DNA of 64,000 nt from Heloderma charlesbogerti (taxonomy: Eukaryota; Chordata; Lepidosauria; Squamata; Helodermatidae), in NCBI GenBank assembly GCA_026122225.1, contig JANEZZ010001387.1:217636-281635 (forward strand), read 5' to 3'. The notes beneath the pieces were generated by a model. It saw only the letters and a list, made by a program, of their open reading frames with translations, was not told where the DNA came from and made no database searches. How positions within the stretch are numbered: position 1 is the first letter of the stretch; every line of letters begins with the position of its first letter. The position numbers and the translations under genes were made by a program. This document shows, in pieces, positions 30,850-42,010 of this stretch.

Positions 30850-32225
30850 GTTTGAATTCTAAAATCTTTGAGCAATAGACTTTCAGAAAACAAATTGTTG
30901 GTGTAGATCAGTTGAGTGGTCTCAGAGCCTTCTGCCAGGAATGGAAAGATATGCAGTGCATGTGTGCAGGGAAGATGGCACTCAGGCCTTCTTATCACAG
31001 CATGAAAGAATGAGAAGGGATCAAAAGACCACCCATGCCTTGCCTAGCTCAACCTTCGTCATCACAGATGACACATATAGCAGGTGAAGCTGCAGAAAAC
31101 TGTTCACCAAAAACACAGAAGAACATTTATTTTGAGAAAGTGTTATATACACATCTGGTTCTCTTATCTGCCCATGGAACTCACTTCAAGAGTTCCACTG
31201 CAGATGCTTCTGCTGTGCATAAAAACAAATATTTTTTTGTTGTATAAACAGTGTAAGATCAAATGAAAGATGATGCCTCCATTCAGAGGATACAATCAAA
31301 GTTAATGATGGTACTCTACAGATATTTAGTAAAGTATCGCAAAGTCCTGCTGAAATGGTGGGCTTACATTGCTGTAAACATCATTTGGCATGCCTGACAT
31401 TTCTTGGTGGTGGGAGTTCACAGTTTTATATTTCAAAGACTGTGAATGGAGACAGCTTTGCAGTTGCTCTTGTGTCTCGTTGCTTGAAAGGGTCTCTTTA
31501 GCAGCTCCAGAAAACTGGTCTACTTTAAACGTTTGTCACTGAAATGTCCCTCACATTTTGTAAGAGGCTAATGATTTACACTTCCAGCCGTATATCAAAT
31601 AGAAATTATCCAACTTTTTCTAGTCAGGGCATATGCATCATTCATGGCTGCCTGTGTAAACCAAATCATTTTTATTCTCTCTGCTGGATGCAAAGGCTTG
31701 TGTTTTGCTTTTGCATAAATCTTAGTGGGTTTATTTTGTTGTTGTTGTTCAATTAAAAGTATGTATGACATACTTTCTAAATTATGTGTCAATTTGCCGT
31801 GAATGTTGTTTCTCACAATTTAAAAGTCTGTGAATGGGAACACTTTGAAATACCCTCCAGTTTGGCACACACCAATTACCTAATATTCAAATGTATTTGA
31901 CAGAGGTTGTTCTGACTGTAGAATAAAGCAGTTTAACTGTGTTACTTTAGAAAATGGAAAGTTTCTCTAGTTTTAACATGATGTTTGTCTGTGAGATCAG
32001 GAGAAAAAATAACATCAGACTTCTGACTTCAGCAGAATACACTTGTGCTTGAGGTCTAGTCAGACTTGTCAGATGGAAGAGTGACATTGAATTAAGTTGA
32101 ATAAACTGATCTGTATTTGGAAATGGACTGACTGGTACATAATTTTTTGTAGAGCTATTATTCATGCTTGACAACATCACTGTGGGCCTGAGACAGCTGA
32201 TTCAGCACAACAAAAGCTGGTTTTT
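30850..32225. other. AT-rich non-coding stretch, nothing recognised
   Basis: Short random frames only. No splice-flanked coding block was found on either strand. Confidence 0.4.
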
Positions 32226-32239
32226 CTGTGAAGGCTCTG

Positions 32240-32412
32240 TACAGATATAGGCTGGATGTGCCTGATCTCATCTGATCACAGAAGCTAAGCAGGGTCAGCC
32301 CTGGTTAGTACTTGGATGGGAGACCGCCTAGGAATCAGGCTTCCTGCATTGAGCAGGGTTTGGACTCGATGGTCTTGTAGGCCCCTTCCAACCCTATGGT
32401 TCTATGACTCTC
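32240..32412 (+). mobile_element. 5S-rRNA-derived SINE with a CR1 tail
   Basis: GCCTGATCTCATCTGATCAC, AGAAGCTAAGCAGGGTC and TTAGTACTTGGATGGGAGAC with CGCC closely follow vertebrate 5S rRNA from about its 15th base to the 3' region, including the internal promoter boxes. It then passes into TTCCTGCATTGAGCAGGG, TTGGACTCGATGGTCTTG and GGCCCCTTCCAACCC, which is the 3' tail of the CR1 at 21,263-21,342. The layout is a pol III head plus a LINE tail, as in a SINE mobilised by CR1. Confidence 0.8.
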
Positions 32413-32419
32413 CAGTCCA

Positions 32420-32880
32420 GAAGTTACTTTTTTGGATTTCCTCAAACTAGCCTATGGCGGAATGTCAGGTGCTACAGCAAGCTGAAATTCTTGTAAACAT
32501 TTATATGATTTTTTAAACAATTGATTACAGCTTAAAATATATTAAAAATGCATGAATGTTTAATTTAGTCATTTTATTAAGTCTGGAATAGCTACATTCC
32601 TCTCAACTGAGGAAGCCACAAATGGGTCCTCAGGACATTCCATGTGGCTGCCAGTAAAAGCCTATGTAGCACACGCCATATGCCATCATGGCTGCTAAAT
32701 ATGTTACATACCTCAAAGATTAGCTATTTTAAGAATGCTTAAGAAAGTGTCTCTTTTTCTTTTTAAGATCTACATTTATTTTTATCCAACCAGTGGTACA
32801 AAGGTACAAACACTGGTTTTCAGAAGATGTGAGATTCACAATATAAGCTGAAGTGAAAGACAGGTGTAGTCATTCTACAT
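32420..32880. other. Non-coding stretch, nothing recognised
   Basis: AT-rich, without coding or repeat signals that I can name. Confidence 0.4.
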
Positions 32881-32889
32881 TAACGAAAA

Positions 32890-33240
32890 CACAGCCAGCT
32901 CATCGTGGGTTATTTAACAGTGCATGCCGGGTACATGCAGCCACCATTTGACTATGCAACCCCTGATTGGGGCAATCAGGGATTGCATAGTGTCATGCGA
33001 ACCTGACCACCACAGGTTATTCGAGGGTTAAACAACCCTCACATAGCCCTACTAATTGAGGGTTATGCCCGGGTCGTTCGGGTCGTTTAACCCTTGACTA
33101 AACCACAATGGCCGGGTTTGCATGACACAGCCCAACCTTCAATCACCCTGATCAGGGGTTGCATATTCAAAATGGTGGCTGCATATGCCCGGTACATGTC
33201 ACGTCTCATAGTGGGTTAAATAACCGGATTATTGTTCGGG
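32890..33240. mobile_element. Long foldback element of the GGGTTAAATAACC family
   Basis: The left arm (CGTGGGTTATTTAACAG, ATGCCGGGTACATGCAGCC, ATGCAACCCCTGATTGGGG) complements the right arm (TCAGGGGTTGCATATTC, GGCTGCATATGCCCGGTAC, GTGGGTTAAATAACC). The centre holds several GGGTTAAAC/GTTTAACCC repeats. The word GCATATTCAAAATGGT also occurs in a related element at 52.6-52.8 kb. It is non-coding. Confidence 0.8.
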
Positions 33241-33423
33241 GAGGTTAACATTCTTCCACACTGTTTCAGGACTTAAAAAACAATAAGCAGAACCTCATAT
33301 AGGAAGGTTCTACTTGTGTCTTTTCAATATGGACACAAAAGAATCTCAGATTCAGATCTAAAATATGCTAAACCATTTATATTTGCAAAAGCTTACATAA
33401 AAAAAACATAGGGATGGATCTAA

Positions 33424-33510
33424 GGCTGCAATCCTATATAACACATTTACATGGGAGTCAGTACCATTGAACTCAGTGGGATTTCCTTCTGGGTAGACAT
33501 GCACGAGATT
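33424..33510. repeat. Palindromic short repeat, GCAATCCTAT type
   Basis: GGCTGCAATCCTATATAACA, CCATTGAACTCAGTGGGATT and GGTAGACATGC are a diverged copy of the unit at 12,206. Confidence 0.6.
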
Positions 33511-33782
33511 GAACTGTAAGTTAGTTGAGCTTCGGTTCCACTGAGGTCAGTGGACTTTAACTTAAGTCATGATTTAAGTCCCATTGGTTTCAATGGGAAC
33601 TAAGTTCAACTAAGCCTGGATCCATCCCATATGTTCCAATCCACTGAGGCTGGTCTCTGCATGAGAATGTTTTTTCAGCAGGAGGCATGTGCTCTCATTT
33701 CAACAGCACTTCTTGCGGTAGCAGTTATGGACATCCCTTTTCCTCCTGTCTCCAAACAGATGATCAGCACTGTCAAAAAAAA

Positions 33783-33911
33783 ATCCCCAACCTGGTGCTC
33801 TGGTTCGGGGCTGCAACTTCCATCAGCCCCAGCCCACATGGGGCTGATGGTTAGGGATGATGAGAGTAGTAGTCCAAATATCCAGAAAGCTCCAGGTTGG
33901 GCATGGCTGCT
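33783..33911. mobile_element. hAT-like MITE fragment
   Basis: CCCCAACCTGGTGCTC...CTCCAGGTTGGGCATGGCTG and internal CCATCAGCCCCAGCCCA belong to the CAGCCTTCCCCAACC family seen at 2,475. The target duplication is not readable. Confidence 0.65.
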
Positions 33912-34099
33912 ATAGACTGAGGCTAAATGGTACTAAATCTTGTGTTCCTACCTAGTGAAACTGAGATACAATACTATAAAAAGGGACCAGGCCTTCATAA
34001 GCTCAAGAATGGTTGGATCTGGCCATGGCTGTATTTTGAACAATTACCCACCCTATGGTGGTATTTCTCATCTCAAAATTTTCTTGATCCTACTAACTG

Positions 34100-34164
34100 C
34101 CAGAAATTGAACCAGGGACCTTTGGCATGCCAAGCCTGTGTTCTGCCACTGAGCTATGGTCCCT
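34100..34164 (-). mobile_element. tRNA-derived SINE head (minus)
   Basis: On the minus strand it reads GGGACCATAGCTCAGTGGC (A box), then GAACACAGGCTTGGCATGCC, then AGGTCCCTGGTTCAATTTCT (B box). The acceptor arms do not pair and there is no terminator, so it is a SINE head rather than a tRNA gene. Confidence 0.75.
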
Positions 34165-34249
34165 CCTCAATGAATGAAATAAATATTAGAAATTTAAAAT
34201 TGTGCCAAAATGTCATCAATGGGAGTGTATTACTGGTTGTTTGAATTCA

Positions 34250-35150
34250 TTTTTTGATTGCAGCTTTTTTGTGTGCCAGTGGGAGAGCAAAGGTGCACTC
34301 AGGATGCTCCCGCCAGTGAAAAGGCTGATGATTCCCTCACCGTCTGCAGCCCTCAGCACCATCTCCCCACTGTTCTGGAGGGTTCCCCAACCCTCCAGAG
34401 CAGATTGGGAAGAGGAGGCTGCAAGGGGAAGGGAAATTAGTGAACATCACCTCCTCCCCCCTGCTGCACTAGATAGGAAGCCTTCCACAGATGGATGGAG
34501 CCCTTCCATCCGCACTGGAAGGAAGACATTGAATCCAAGCCAATATCTGGGGAAAGACATTTTGGTCAGAAAGCCGAAGGATAAGTATGTTAACAAGAAA
34601 CATAATCCTACTGCAACATTTTCAGAATTGCATTTTACTTCCAGTACAAATGAATATTCTTTTACAGATGTTACTGCTTCCTCCCCAGAAGACTATTCAT
34701 AATTTTGGAAGCAGACTACTTTAAAAGCAATTCTTAAGATGAGAGTCTGGTGGATATTGAAAAGCAATTACGCAAACTGCTCTGGAATCTCCTAACCAAT
34801 AAGTATAAATATACTGTCAAACGTAAAATGGCTGGCATGGGAAGTGATCATGTCAGTTGCACTTTCCACGTGAACACCTCATCTGAGATGTTACTGGAAC
34901 CTCATGGGAAGCAGCTATGCAGCCCCAGTTCCCATGCCAGTCAGCCTAGGTATGAATCAGGCTGAATGAACTGCTGAAGGACAAGCAGTGAACTTCATGG
35001 CTGTCTGGAGATTTGACTCTTCCAACACCGCATCAGTTTTCAGAGTTCTCTCAGAGACCTTTTCTATACCTGCTGCAGCATTACTATAGTTAAGATTAAG
35101 TTTGCATAATAAATGTTTATCGATGAGTGTTTATCAAATAGAAGAAACAA
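34250..35150. other. Non-coding stretch with a chance 166-codon frame
   Basis: A plus-strand open frame (34,202-34,702) has no recognisable domain, no splice logic and uneven composition. I see no real gene. Confidence 0.4.
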
Positions 35151-35189
35151 CCATGGAAAAACAGTTTTGATCACTTACTGCTTGTAATA

Positions 35190-35325
35190 ATATTTGTTTG
35201 TTTGTTTGTTTATTACATTTCTATCCTACCTTTCTTCCATCATGGAACTCAAGGTAGCCACATGTGGTTCCCAGGTGGTCTCCCCTCCAAGCACCGACCA
35301 GACCCAGACCTGCTTAGCTTCAGGA
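35190..35325 (-). mobile_element. 5S-Sauria-type SINE (minus)
   Basis: Read on the minus strand it has a 5S-like head (CCTGAAGCTAAGCAGGTCTG, then GTGCTTGGAGGGGAGACCAC) and a Sauria-type tail (GGAAGAAAGGTAGGATAGAA, then ATGTAATAAACAAACA). This is a second 5S-headed SINE, with a different tail from the one at 32,240. Confidence 0.8.
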
Positions 35326-35345
35326 AGAAGAAGAAGAAGAAGAGC
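35326..35345. repeat. (AAG)n microsatellite
   Basis: A short run of AAG units directly flanks the 5S end of the neighbouring SINE. Confidence 0.9.
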
Positions 35346-35394
35346 ATTTCTATGCTTCAATGTGTCCAAAACTCTTCACATACATTATGTCAGT

Positions 35395-35515
35395 ACACAA
35401 GAAGGTGTATGGCAGTATCATCCCCATGTGGTAGATGAAGGGATGAGGCTAAGCCAGAGTCATTTGGCCAAGGCCACTGAGTGAGTTCTTGTCCCCTCAG
35501 TGGTGAATAGGATTT
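35395..35515 (-). mobile_element. Possible MIR-like old SINE
   Basis: TATCATCCCCATGTGGTAGATGAAGGGATGAGG and the following GTCATTTGGCCAAGGCCACT resemble the reverse complement of a MIR core. The match is loose. Confidence 0.3.
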
Positions 35516-35519
35516 ATTC

Positions 35520-35826
35520 CAGAGGTGAATCCAGTCCTCCTGGGGTCACCAGAGGGCAATGGCCCTTGGTCCTAGCCCTACCCCATTCTCCCAACCCTCA
35601 ATCATTTTGTGTTTCCCGGGTTTTGTGCACGTTTTTCCCCAGTTTTAAGAGGTTGAAATGCCTCTCCTAAGGCTTAAATACTGGCAGTAAGAGCTTTCAG
35701 CTACCCTATGCTGGTGTTTTTGTATTTTTCACCCCATCCCTTTTGCCTTTCATTCTGCCCACTTTGCCTTTGGCCACAACCACCACTGGAATTTGGCCTT
35801 CAGGCTGAAAGAGGTTCCAACCCCTG
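35520..35826. mobile_element. hAT-like non-autonomous element with 8 bp duplication
   Basis: It runs from CAGAGGTGAATCC to AGGTTCCAACCCCTG. It is flanked by ATTTATTC (35,512-35,519) and ATTTACTC (35,827-35,834), 7 of 8. It shares CCTAAGGCTTAAATACTGGC and TTTGCCTTTGGCCA with 17,811-18,166. Confidence 0.85.
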
Positions 35827-36239
35827 ATTTACTCCCATCCCAGGTAGGAACGTATGCATTGTGCAAAATCTGTTCCATTGGTGCTTCGTAGACTGTCAGG
35901 CACCGTTCCATGGTCTTCCCATTGATGGAATGGGGGGGGGGGGAGTTTTCAAATTTGCGGAAATTCACACATGCTAAGAAAAGCAGACATTCCCCCCCAA
36001 ATGCACAAATACTCCCATTTTCATGCTTTACCTTATGGTGGGGAAAATTTTTCTACGACAAGATTTGCACAAATTCAGGAAAGTTAGAAAACCAGTCCAC
36101 AAGTCTACAGAATCTACCCGACGAGGGAAAGCCGGTCGGCTGTGGAATCAGCTGGTCGGATTCATGAAAATCTGGACTCATTTGGTTCTGTTGCGGATTT
36201 TCCCAACATCCCTACTCCCAGCTATATGTATACACTGAC

Positions 36240-36325
36240 TGCAGTCCTAAACACACTAGGAAGTCGACCTGTTTGAGCTCTGTGGGACTTACTTTGGAGT
36301 AAACATGGATAGGCTTGCACTATAC
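36240..36325. repeat. Palindromic short repeat, GCAGTCCTA type
   Basis: GCAGTCCTAAACACACTAGG, TGTGGGACTTACTTTGGAG and GGATAGGCTTGCAC are another diverged copy of the 12,206 unit. Confidence 0.55.
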
Positions 36326-36329
36326 ATCT

Positions 36330-37330
36330 GTAGTATAAATATACCCTCTGTCTTTCTCTCAATGTTAAAATAGCCTACTGTTTAATAGGTTCCTGGATGT
36401 ATTATGATTTGCAATCACATGCAAAGCATTCAGTGTGACACACACACACACACACATCCCCTTTTGCAACACATGGTGCAAATAGGAATAAAACTTTGTA
36501 TCCATGTTGCAATGCAGGTGGAATTGTGAATGCACAGGCTGCTGTATGTGTGCTACCCCAGGCCATTACTTGTGCTTCAGGCCCCTGCTTGTTCGCAGCA
36601 CCATTTCACACCTGGCTTTGATTCTTATGGCTAGCACCATCCTGCTCTTTTTCTCAAGTTCACTTTGCTTGTGGCAAAAGTCATAGTGAAAACCAGATGT
36701 ACGCCTGTACTCATGCCTCCATTTTTCTGCCACGTCTTTTAATGTGAAATGAGCCTCCCAAACAAAACCAAGAAAAATGGCTAATTTCTTGTAGCCTTTT
36801 CCTGGTCTCTGGGACCTTTGTAGATCTCAGCTGCTGAGGCCTCTGGTGGTTGTTACTTCGCTTCTTACTCTTCAAATAACAAAACTGACTCCATAAACAG
36901 GCTACAGCTGTTTAGGCTTCTAAAATCTGACACGTCCTCTTATATGGGGCCCACCATCTCTGCTCTTTGACTTTTCTGCAGACTGAAATCTAATACCTTT
37001 GTCTGCATCTGCTGCTAAAAGCTTCATTTTCCCCAGCTGTGTCACAATTCCCTCGTGGCTCATTAAGTACATTTACATTTGGCTCTTAAAATCCTAAACA
37101 GCCTATTTCACGCTAACCAATAGGTTATTGATGAAAGAAGCACTCCGCCCATGGCTTATGCAACGGCAGCAAGAACTTTGGAGACTCTGAAACCTCCCAG
37201 TGTTACTTCAAGTAGTCCATAGAGGGGTGTAAAAGATTCAGGGGCCCAGGCCCATAGGACACCAATCTGCATAAAATGTGCATGTGCTAGTCTATATCTA
37301 TCTATGCAAATTTAAAAATAATTACTAGGA
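36330..37330. other. Non-coding stretch with a (CA)n run
   Basis: A CA microsatellite lies at 36,438-36,458. No gene was recognised. Confidence 0.45.
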
Positions 37331-37334
37331 TTTA

Positions 37335-37530
37335 GTTACATGTCCAGCCTCAGATACGCAGATGATACCACCCTAATGGCAGAAAGCGAAGAGGATCTAA
37401 AGAGCCTCTTGTTGAGGGTGAAAGAGGAGAGTGCAAAACCTGGTTTGAAACATTAAAAAAACTAAGATCATGGCATCTGGCCCCATCACTTCCTGGCATA
37501 TGGAAGGGGAAGAAATGGAAGCAGATGAGC
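37335..37530 (+). pseudogene. BovB/RTE LINE RT fragment
   Basis: The frame reads LRYADDTTLMAESEEDLKSL, which includes the RT catalytic YADD. After a frameshift it reads KTKIMASGPITSWHMEGEEM. The latter segment is shared, reversed, with the BovB copy at 41,600-41,680. It is a short internal piece with no function. Confidence 0.8.
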
Positions 37531-37539
37531 AACTACAGC

Positions 37540-38185
37540 ACGTTTGTTGCACCACAAACTGGAATCTCTGGAACAACAGTCAATACCCATTTTGTAACAC
37601 AAGGTTTCAGGGATAAGTTGTCCGTTCACAAAAAAATGTAATTTGCAAAAATATTTTCCTCAGTTTCATTGCAAAAGTTTACTTGGTTAGGGGTGCTGAA
37701 AAGTTCCTAAAGATTGAAAATTACTGCATGGAGGGAATTGTGTAGAAAGCTGTTCGTGCCTGCTCTGACCTACAGTGATCTTTTTAAAAGATAGGTAATT
37801 GAGTCTCTTTACCAAGCCTCCTGAGTAGAATCTACCAGCTGTGCCTAATTGGAGAGACTAATTTTCTCTAATATGAATTTTCTCATGCGATTTTTCACTT
37901 TGCCATTTTTTCCCTTATGAATTGCCAACCTGAAAGAAACATTGAAAAACTGTTCTTAAGATGTCACTTACAAGAAAAGAGTACAGAAAACACAAAAAGA
38001 CCCTTGCAGTTTGTTCTGAAGCTCCCTTTCAGCCCTGCTCCTGCATTATTTCTGCAGTGGCCTCTACAAGAAGTCAGCCATCTCAGGACGGATGGGTCAA
38101 GGAGGCACCAGCAGCAGAAACAACATTTAAAACCAATGGATTATGTTCTGCTTGTTGTAACCAGAATCTATAATAATGGCTGTAG
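37540..38185. other. Non-coding stretch, nothing recognised
   Basis: No exon or repeat terminus identified. Confidence 0.35.
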
Positions 38186-38189
38186 TTAT

Positions 38190-38515
38190 AGCCTTGGACT
38201 TTGTGGAAAGCTAAATGGCTTGGGGTCAGAGTAGCTAAAGGAGCATCTCTTCTCCTGTATGTACCTGCCTGGATTCTACCAGATTAAGTTAGGTGGGTGG
38301 CAACAAGAGAGAAGACCTTCTCTGTTGTGACACCCTGTTTATGGGATGTCAGGCAAACATATTTATCTTCTCGCAGGCATTTAAGATTTTTATTATTATA
38401 TTTGTTCTTTTCAACCTGTGTTATTGGCTGAGATGCCGTGAAATCTTCTTTGATGTTGTTATAGGGTGGCATTTAAGCACCACAAATAAAAAATAAAGTA
38501 AAGAATACATAAAAC
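38190..38515 (+). mobile_element. L2-type LINE 3' fragment
   Basis: The words TGGCTTGGGGTCAGAGTAGC, CTCCTGTATGTACCTGCCTG and CTCGCAGGCATTTAAG correspond to the end of L2 ORF2 at 49.88-50.12 kb (LKDRLLPYVPAW ... FLFSQAF). They are followed by a short AT-rich tail. Confidence 0.65.
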
Positions 38516-38519
38516 TACT

Positions 38520-39740
38520 GATAGGTAAGATTCCTTATGTCTTACCAGTGACTAGAAAAGGAGCTTTTGTCTGGACTAGTTTTACTAGTACTATCAATTC
38601 ACTCTATTTTAGTTCCCCAAGTGTCACATTGAGATGGGAAGAGACTGACTGAGGGGTGGCTGAAGGCCCTCATACCCAGAAGTGGCAAAAAGGTAGGCCA
38701 TGAACTAGTCCCTTTCTCAAAGAAAGTCTCACTCTGGGCCACCATGGTTGCCAGGCCAGAGAAAGGCCCATGGATAAACTAGGACCTATGAATCCTTTTC
38801 TCAAGGCTCTCACCTGCATTATATTCCTTCCTAAGCTTCCAGTGACACCCTCACCCAGCAAGTCTGAACTCTTGGCCCATTCCTTCTCAGAGGAGTGCAC
38901 TAGCCATTCCATTCCTAGCCCCCTAGCCCCTGTGATTCATAGCATCAGACTGCTCATTCCCCTCATAAATATGCCCTCCAAATTCTTCTGCTGGATGGCA
39001 GTGCTGAGAGCCGCCTTGCCACACAAAGACCAGTCAGTTCCTTCTTCCTGAAGCTAGTTTAGCCAAGCAGTGGTCAGTGAGCTAGTGTGAGGGGGAGGAA
39101 GAGGCTGCCTCTTCAGGGTGGTGACCATAGAAGAGGGAAGACCCATGCCCTTAGCACCTGGAGCTGCAAGGCAGTAATGGAGGCAAGCAGGAGGTAGCCG
39201 AAGTCAGCACTGTGCATGGCTGCTGACTGGCTAGGTGCACTGAGCATAGGCAGAAACATCAACAGTTCACCATGGGTGTTCCTAGCCAGTCAACAGCTGT
39301 ACAACTGCACAGTGCCAATTCCAGGTTCAACCACTGTGTCATGTCTCCCACTGATAAGGGCATGGGGCTCTCCCACCCACCTTGGTCAACTCTCAGAAGT
39401 GAGAGTTCTAACAAGCTCTTCCCACCTTCCCCTGGCTCTTCACTGGAGAATCGTGGCATAATTTGCGACAAAAGGAAGTTGGGGCAGGGCTGTGCTCATG
39501 ACCAAGGTTCTCCACGAAAGAAGGCCCTTGTACCAGGGAGCTTAACCTCCTCCTTGCTGTTAGCTCTTTTTGATATACTATGTTGTTGCACAGTCACCAC
39601 TGAAAGCAGGAATATTACTCCGACTGCTTCTGCACTACAACATTCTAAACATGCAGGGAACTGGATACACAGGGAAGGTACAGCACAGAGAGATGCATGC
39701 AAACATGTATGATAATATATGCCTGTTCTTGTTCTTAAAG
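38520..39740. other. Non-coding stretch, nothing recognised
   Basis: Antiparallel overlapping frames of 60-146 codons occur but show no domain or splice logic. Confidence 0.4.
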
Positions 39741-39749
39741 ATCTGAATC

Positions 39750-40090
39750 AGCTTATTTATTTATTTATTTATTACATTTCTATATCACCCTGTAGCCCAG
39801 GCTCCCTTGGCAGTTCACAAAAATTAAAACCCTAAAATACAACATCATGAAACATAATATAAAACCTTTTCATGTTTAAAACAGAATAAATAAAACCAGT
39901 GTTAAAAAAAATAAAATAAACAGCAGCAGGGAAAGATCTAAAAATACAAGAACACACATTTTAAAACAAACTGAACTAAATGAAATGTTCTTCATCTGGT
40001 GGCAAAAAGACCACAATGTATTTGTTATTTTCATTTGTTGGAACTGAGTGGCTTTGTGGAACTATGGAACCCGCTTTCTCTTTGACTGTG
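39750..40090 (-). mobile_element. L2-type 3' tail (minus)
   Basis: A (TTTA)n run, then TATATCACCCTGTAGCCCAG and a long A/C-rich segment ending CTGGTGGCAAAAAGACCACA. This is the reversed 3' untranslated end of an L2-like element, compare 18,290-18,470. Confidence 0.5.
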
Positions 40091-40398
40091 TTCAAACCAT
40101 CGCAGCAGTAAAAGAAGTCATAGTGACCTCTCCCCCTGCTCCTGCATGTGCTTTGTACTCACCCTACAACCCATGACATGCAGTAGGGGTTGTGGGGTAG
40201 ATATGAAGTTACCCCCACCATGCCAGGCGCCAGGTTCGGACAGCATGGGAACCTGTGCTGCATTGCAGGTGATTATGTAAATGCCAGTCTTGCACATGGC
40301 ACATGTGGGGGCAGGAGGAAAAAAACATGATGGTTTCTTTTATCCTTGCAGTCGTGTGACCCCAGCCTTTGTCTCAGAGGGGTGGGAGGAGAGAGGAG

Positions 40399-40425
40399 AG
40401 AAAGAGAGAGAGAGAGAGAGAGAAT
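40399..40425. repeat. (GA)n microsatellite
   Basis: A run of GA dinucleotides. Confidence 0.95.
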
Positions 40426-40913
40426 GCAACAAGGAAGACCGTTTTTATATCTGTAAGTAAATGCAGAAGGAAGGAGTAGACACTGTAATCATTTTTCATG
40501 CATTTTTAAAATGTTAATTTTTGTCTTAAATATTTAGATGATTTGCCCAGCTCTATGAATAATCATCTACCTGTTTATACACCAGTAGTTTACCTAGCAA
40601 ACAAAAAACAAAAAAACCACCAGTGCTCAGAATTTTAATAATCGTTGCTACCCGTTTTAGGTAACTGCACTTCAGGAGGCTAAAGAGGTCAGAAATGGAT
40701 AACATTCAGAAGTGGAATCATTCTCATTCTTACTTTATATTCGTGCAACCATTATTTCCTACAAAGGGTTCAATGCATCGCAGGATTTAGGTCCATGTGT
40801 ATTTGCCAATCACACAGTACCCAGGTCCTAAAATGGGTGGTTAGGTGATAGTTACGGAAGGAGATCACTCTGAAAAAAAAATCTGGAGCAAACATTCTCC
40901 ATTCAGTACCATC

Positions 40914-40990
40914 TGCAATCCTATAGACACCTACCTAGGAGTAAGTCCCACTGAATTAAATGGAACTTACTTCTGAGTAGATGTGTATAG
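40914..40990. repeat. Palindromic short repeat, GCAATCCTAT type
   Basis: CTGCAATCCTATAGACACC, AGTAAGTCCCACTGAATTAA and TTACTTCTGAGTAG form a good copy of the 12,206 unit, with AGTAAG/CTTACT self-complementarity. Confidence 0.75.
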
Positions 40991-40993
40991 CAC

Positions 40994-41680
40994 TTGTTGT
41001 TGTTCAGTCATTAAGTTGTGTCTGACTCTTCGTGACCCCATGGACCGTAACACACCAGGCCTTCCTGTCCTGCGCTCTCTCCTGGAGTGTGCTCAAGTTC
41101 ATATTCACTGCATCAGTGATGCTATCTAGCCATCTCATCCTCTTTTGCCCCCTTCTCCTTTCGCCTTCAATCTTTCCCAGCGTCAGGGTCTTTTCCAGGG
41201 AGTTTTCTCTTCGCATTTGGTGACCAAAATATTTGAACTTCAGTTTCAGTATCTGTCCTTCCAATGAGCACTCAGGGTTGATTTCCTTTAGGATTGACTG
41301 ATTTGACCTCCTTGCAGTCCGGGGGACTCATAAGAGTCTTCTCCAGCACCACAGTTCGAAAGCATCGATTCTTTGGCGCTCAGCCTTCCTTATAGTCCAG
41401 CTCTCACAGCCATACATTACTACTGGGAAAACCGTAGCTTTGATTATATGGACCTTTGTCGGCAAGGTGATATCTCTGCTTCTTACTATGTTGTCTAGGT
41501 TGGCCATAGCTTTCCTCCCAAGGAGCAAGCATCTTTTAATTTAATGGCTACAGTCACCGTCTGCGGTGATCTTGGAGCCCAAGAAAATAAAATCTGTCAC
41601 TGCTTCCATTTCTTCCCCTTCTATATGCCAGGAAGTGATGGGGCCAGATGCCATGATCTTAGTTTTTTTAATGTAGTTGC
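40994..41680 (-). pseudogene. BovB LINE (RTE clade) 3' end with ORF2 C-terminus
   Basis: The minus frame at 41,264-41,004 reads KYFGHQMRRENSLEKTLTLG, RRRGQKRMRWLDSITDAVNM and KAWCVTVHGVTKSQTQLND, which is the well-known BovB C-terminal end. Upstream (41,528-41,328) it reads LLGRKAMANLDNIVRSRDIT, VFPVVMYGCESWTIRKAERQ and FELWCWRRLL. The 3' end is TTGTTCAGTCATTAAGTTGT reversed. BovB is known for horizontal transfer among squamates and ruminants. This copy is 5'-truncated and dead. Confidence 0.92.
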
Positions 41681-41849
41681 CAACTAACAGCAGAATTTAT
41701 GCTGTGCACATGGTGTTGTATGTATGTGCTGCCAAACCAGCTCCCACTGTTTCCCATGTGAAAGATGAAGTCATAATAATAACTCTTTGAACATGTGGCT
41801 TTTCTTAGACTGCTGTTGAGCAGGAGGCAGTGAGGAGCTGGACATATTT

Positions 41850-42010
41850 ATTTCTTTATTTAGGATGTTTCTATCCCACCCTTCCTCCAAGTTGCTCAGG
41901 GTAGCAAACATGTTTCCCCATCTCCCCTGTTATCCTCAGACCACTGTGAGAGAGTAGGTTAGGCTGAAAGTGACTGGCCCAAAGTGATTGATTCAGAAGG
42001 TGATGTATTC
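41850..42010 (-). mobile_element. Sauria-type SINE (minus), diverged
   Basis: TTTCTATCCCACCCTTCCTCC is the reversed tail and GTGAGAGAGTAGGTTAGGCT with GAAAGTGACTGGCCC the reversed body of a Sauria-type SINE. Confidence 0.65.

Noticed and set aside
32240..32335. Possible 5S rRNA gene
   Set aside because: The 5' end is missing, there is no T-run terminator and a CR1 tail is attached.
34100..34164. Possible tRNA gene on the minus strand
   Set aside because: A and B boxes are present but the acceptor arms do not pair. It is the head of a SINE.
34202..34702. 166-codon plus-strand frame
   Set aside because: No motif, no signal of splicing and mixed composition. Most likely chance.
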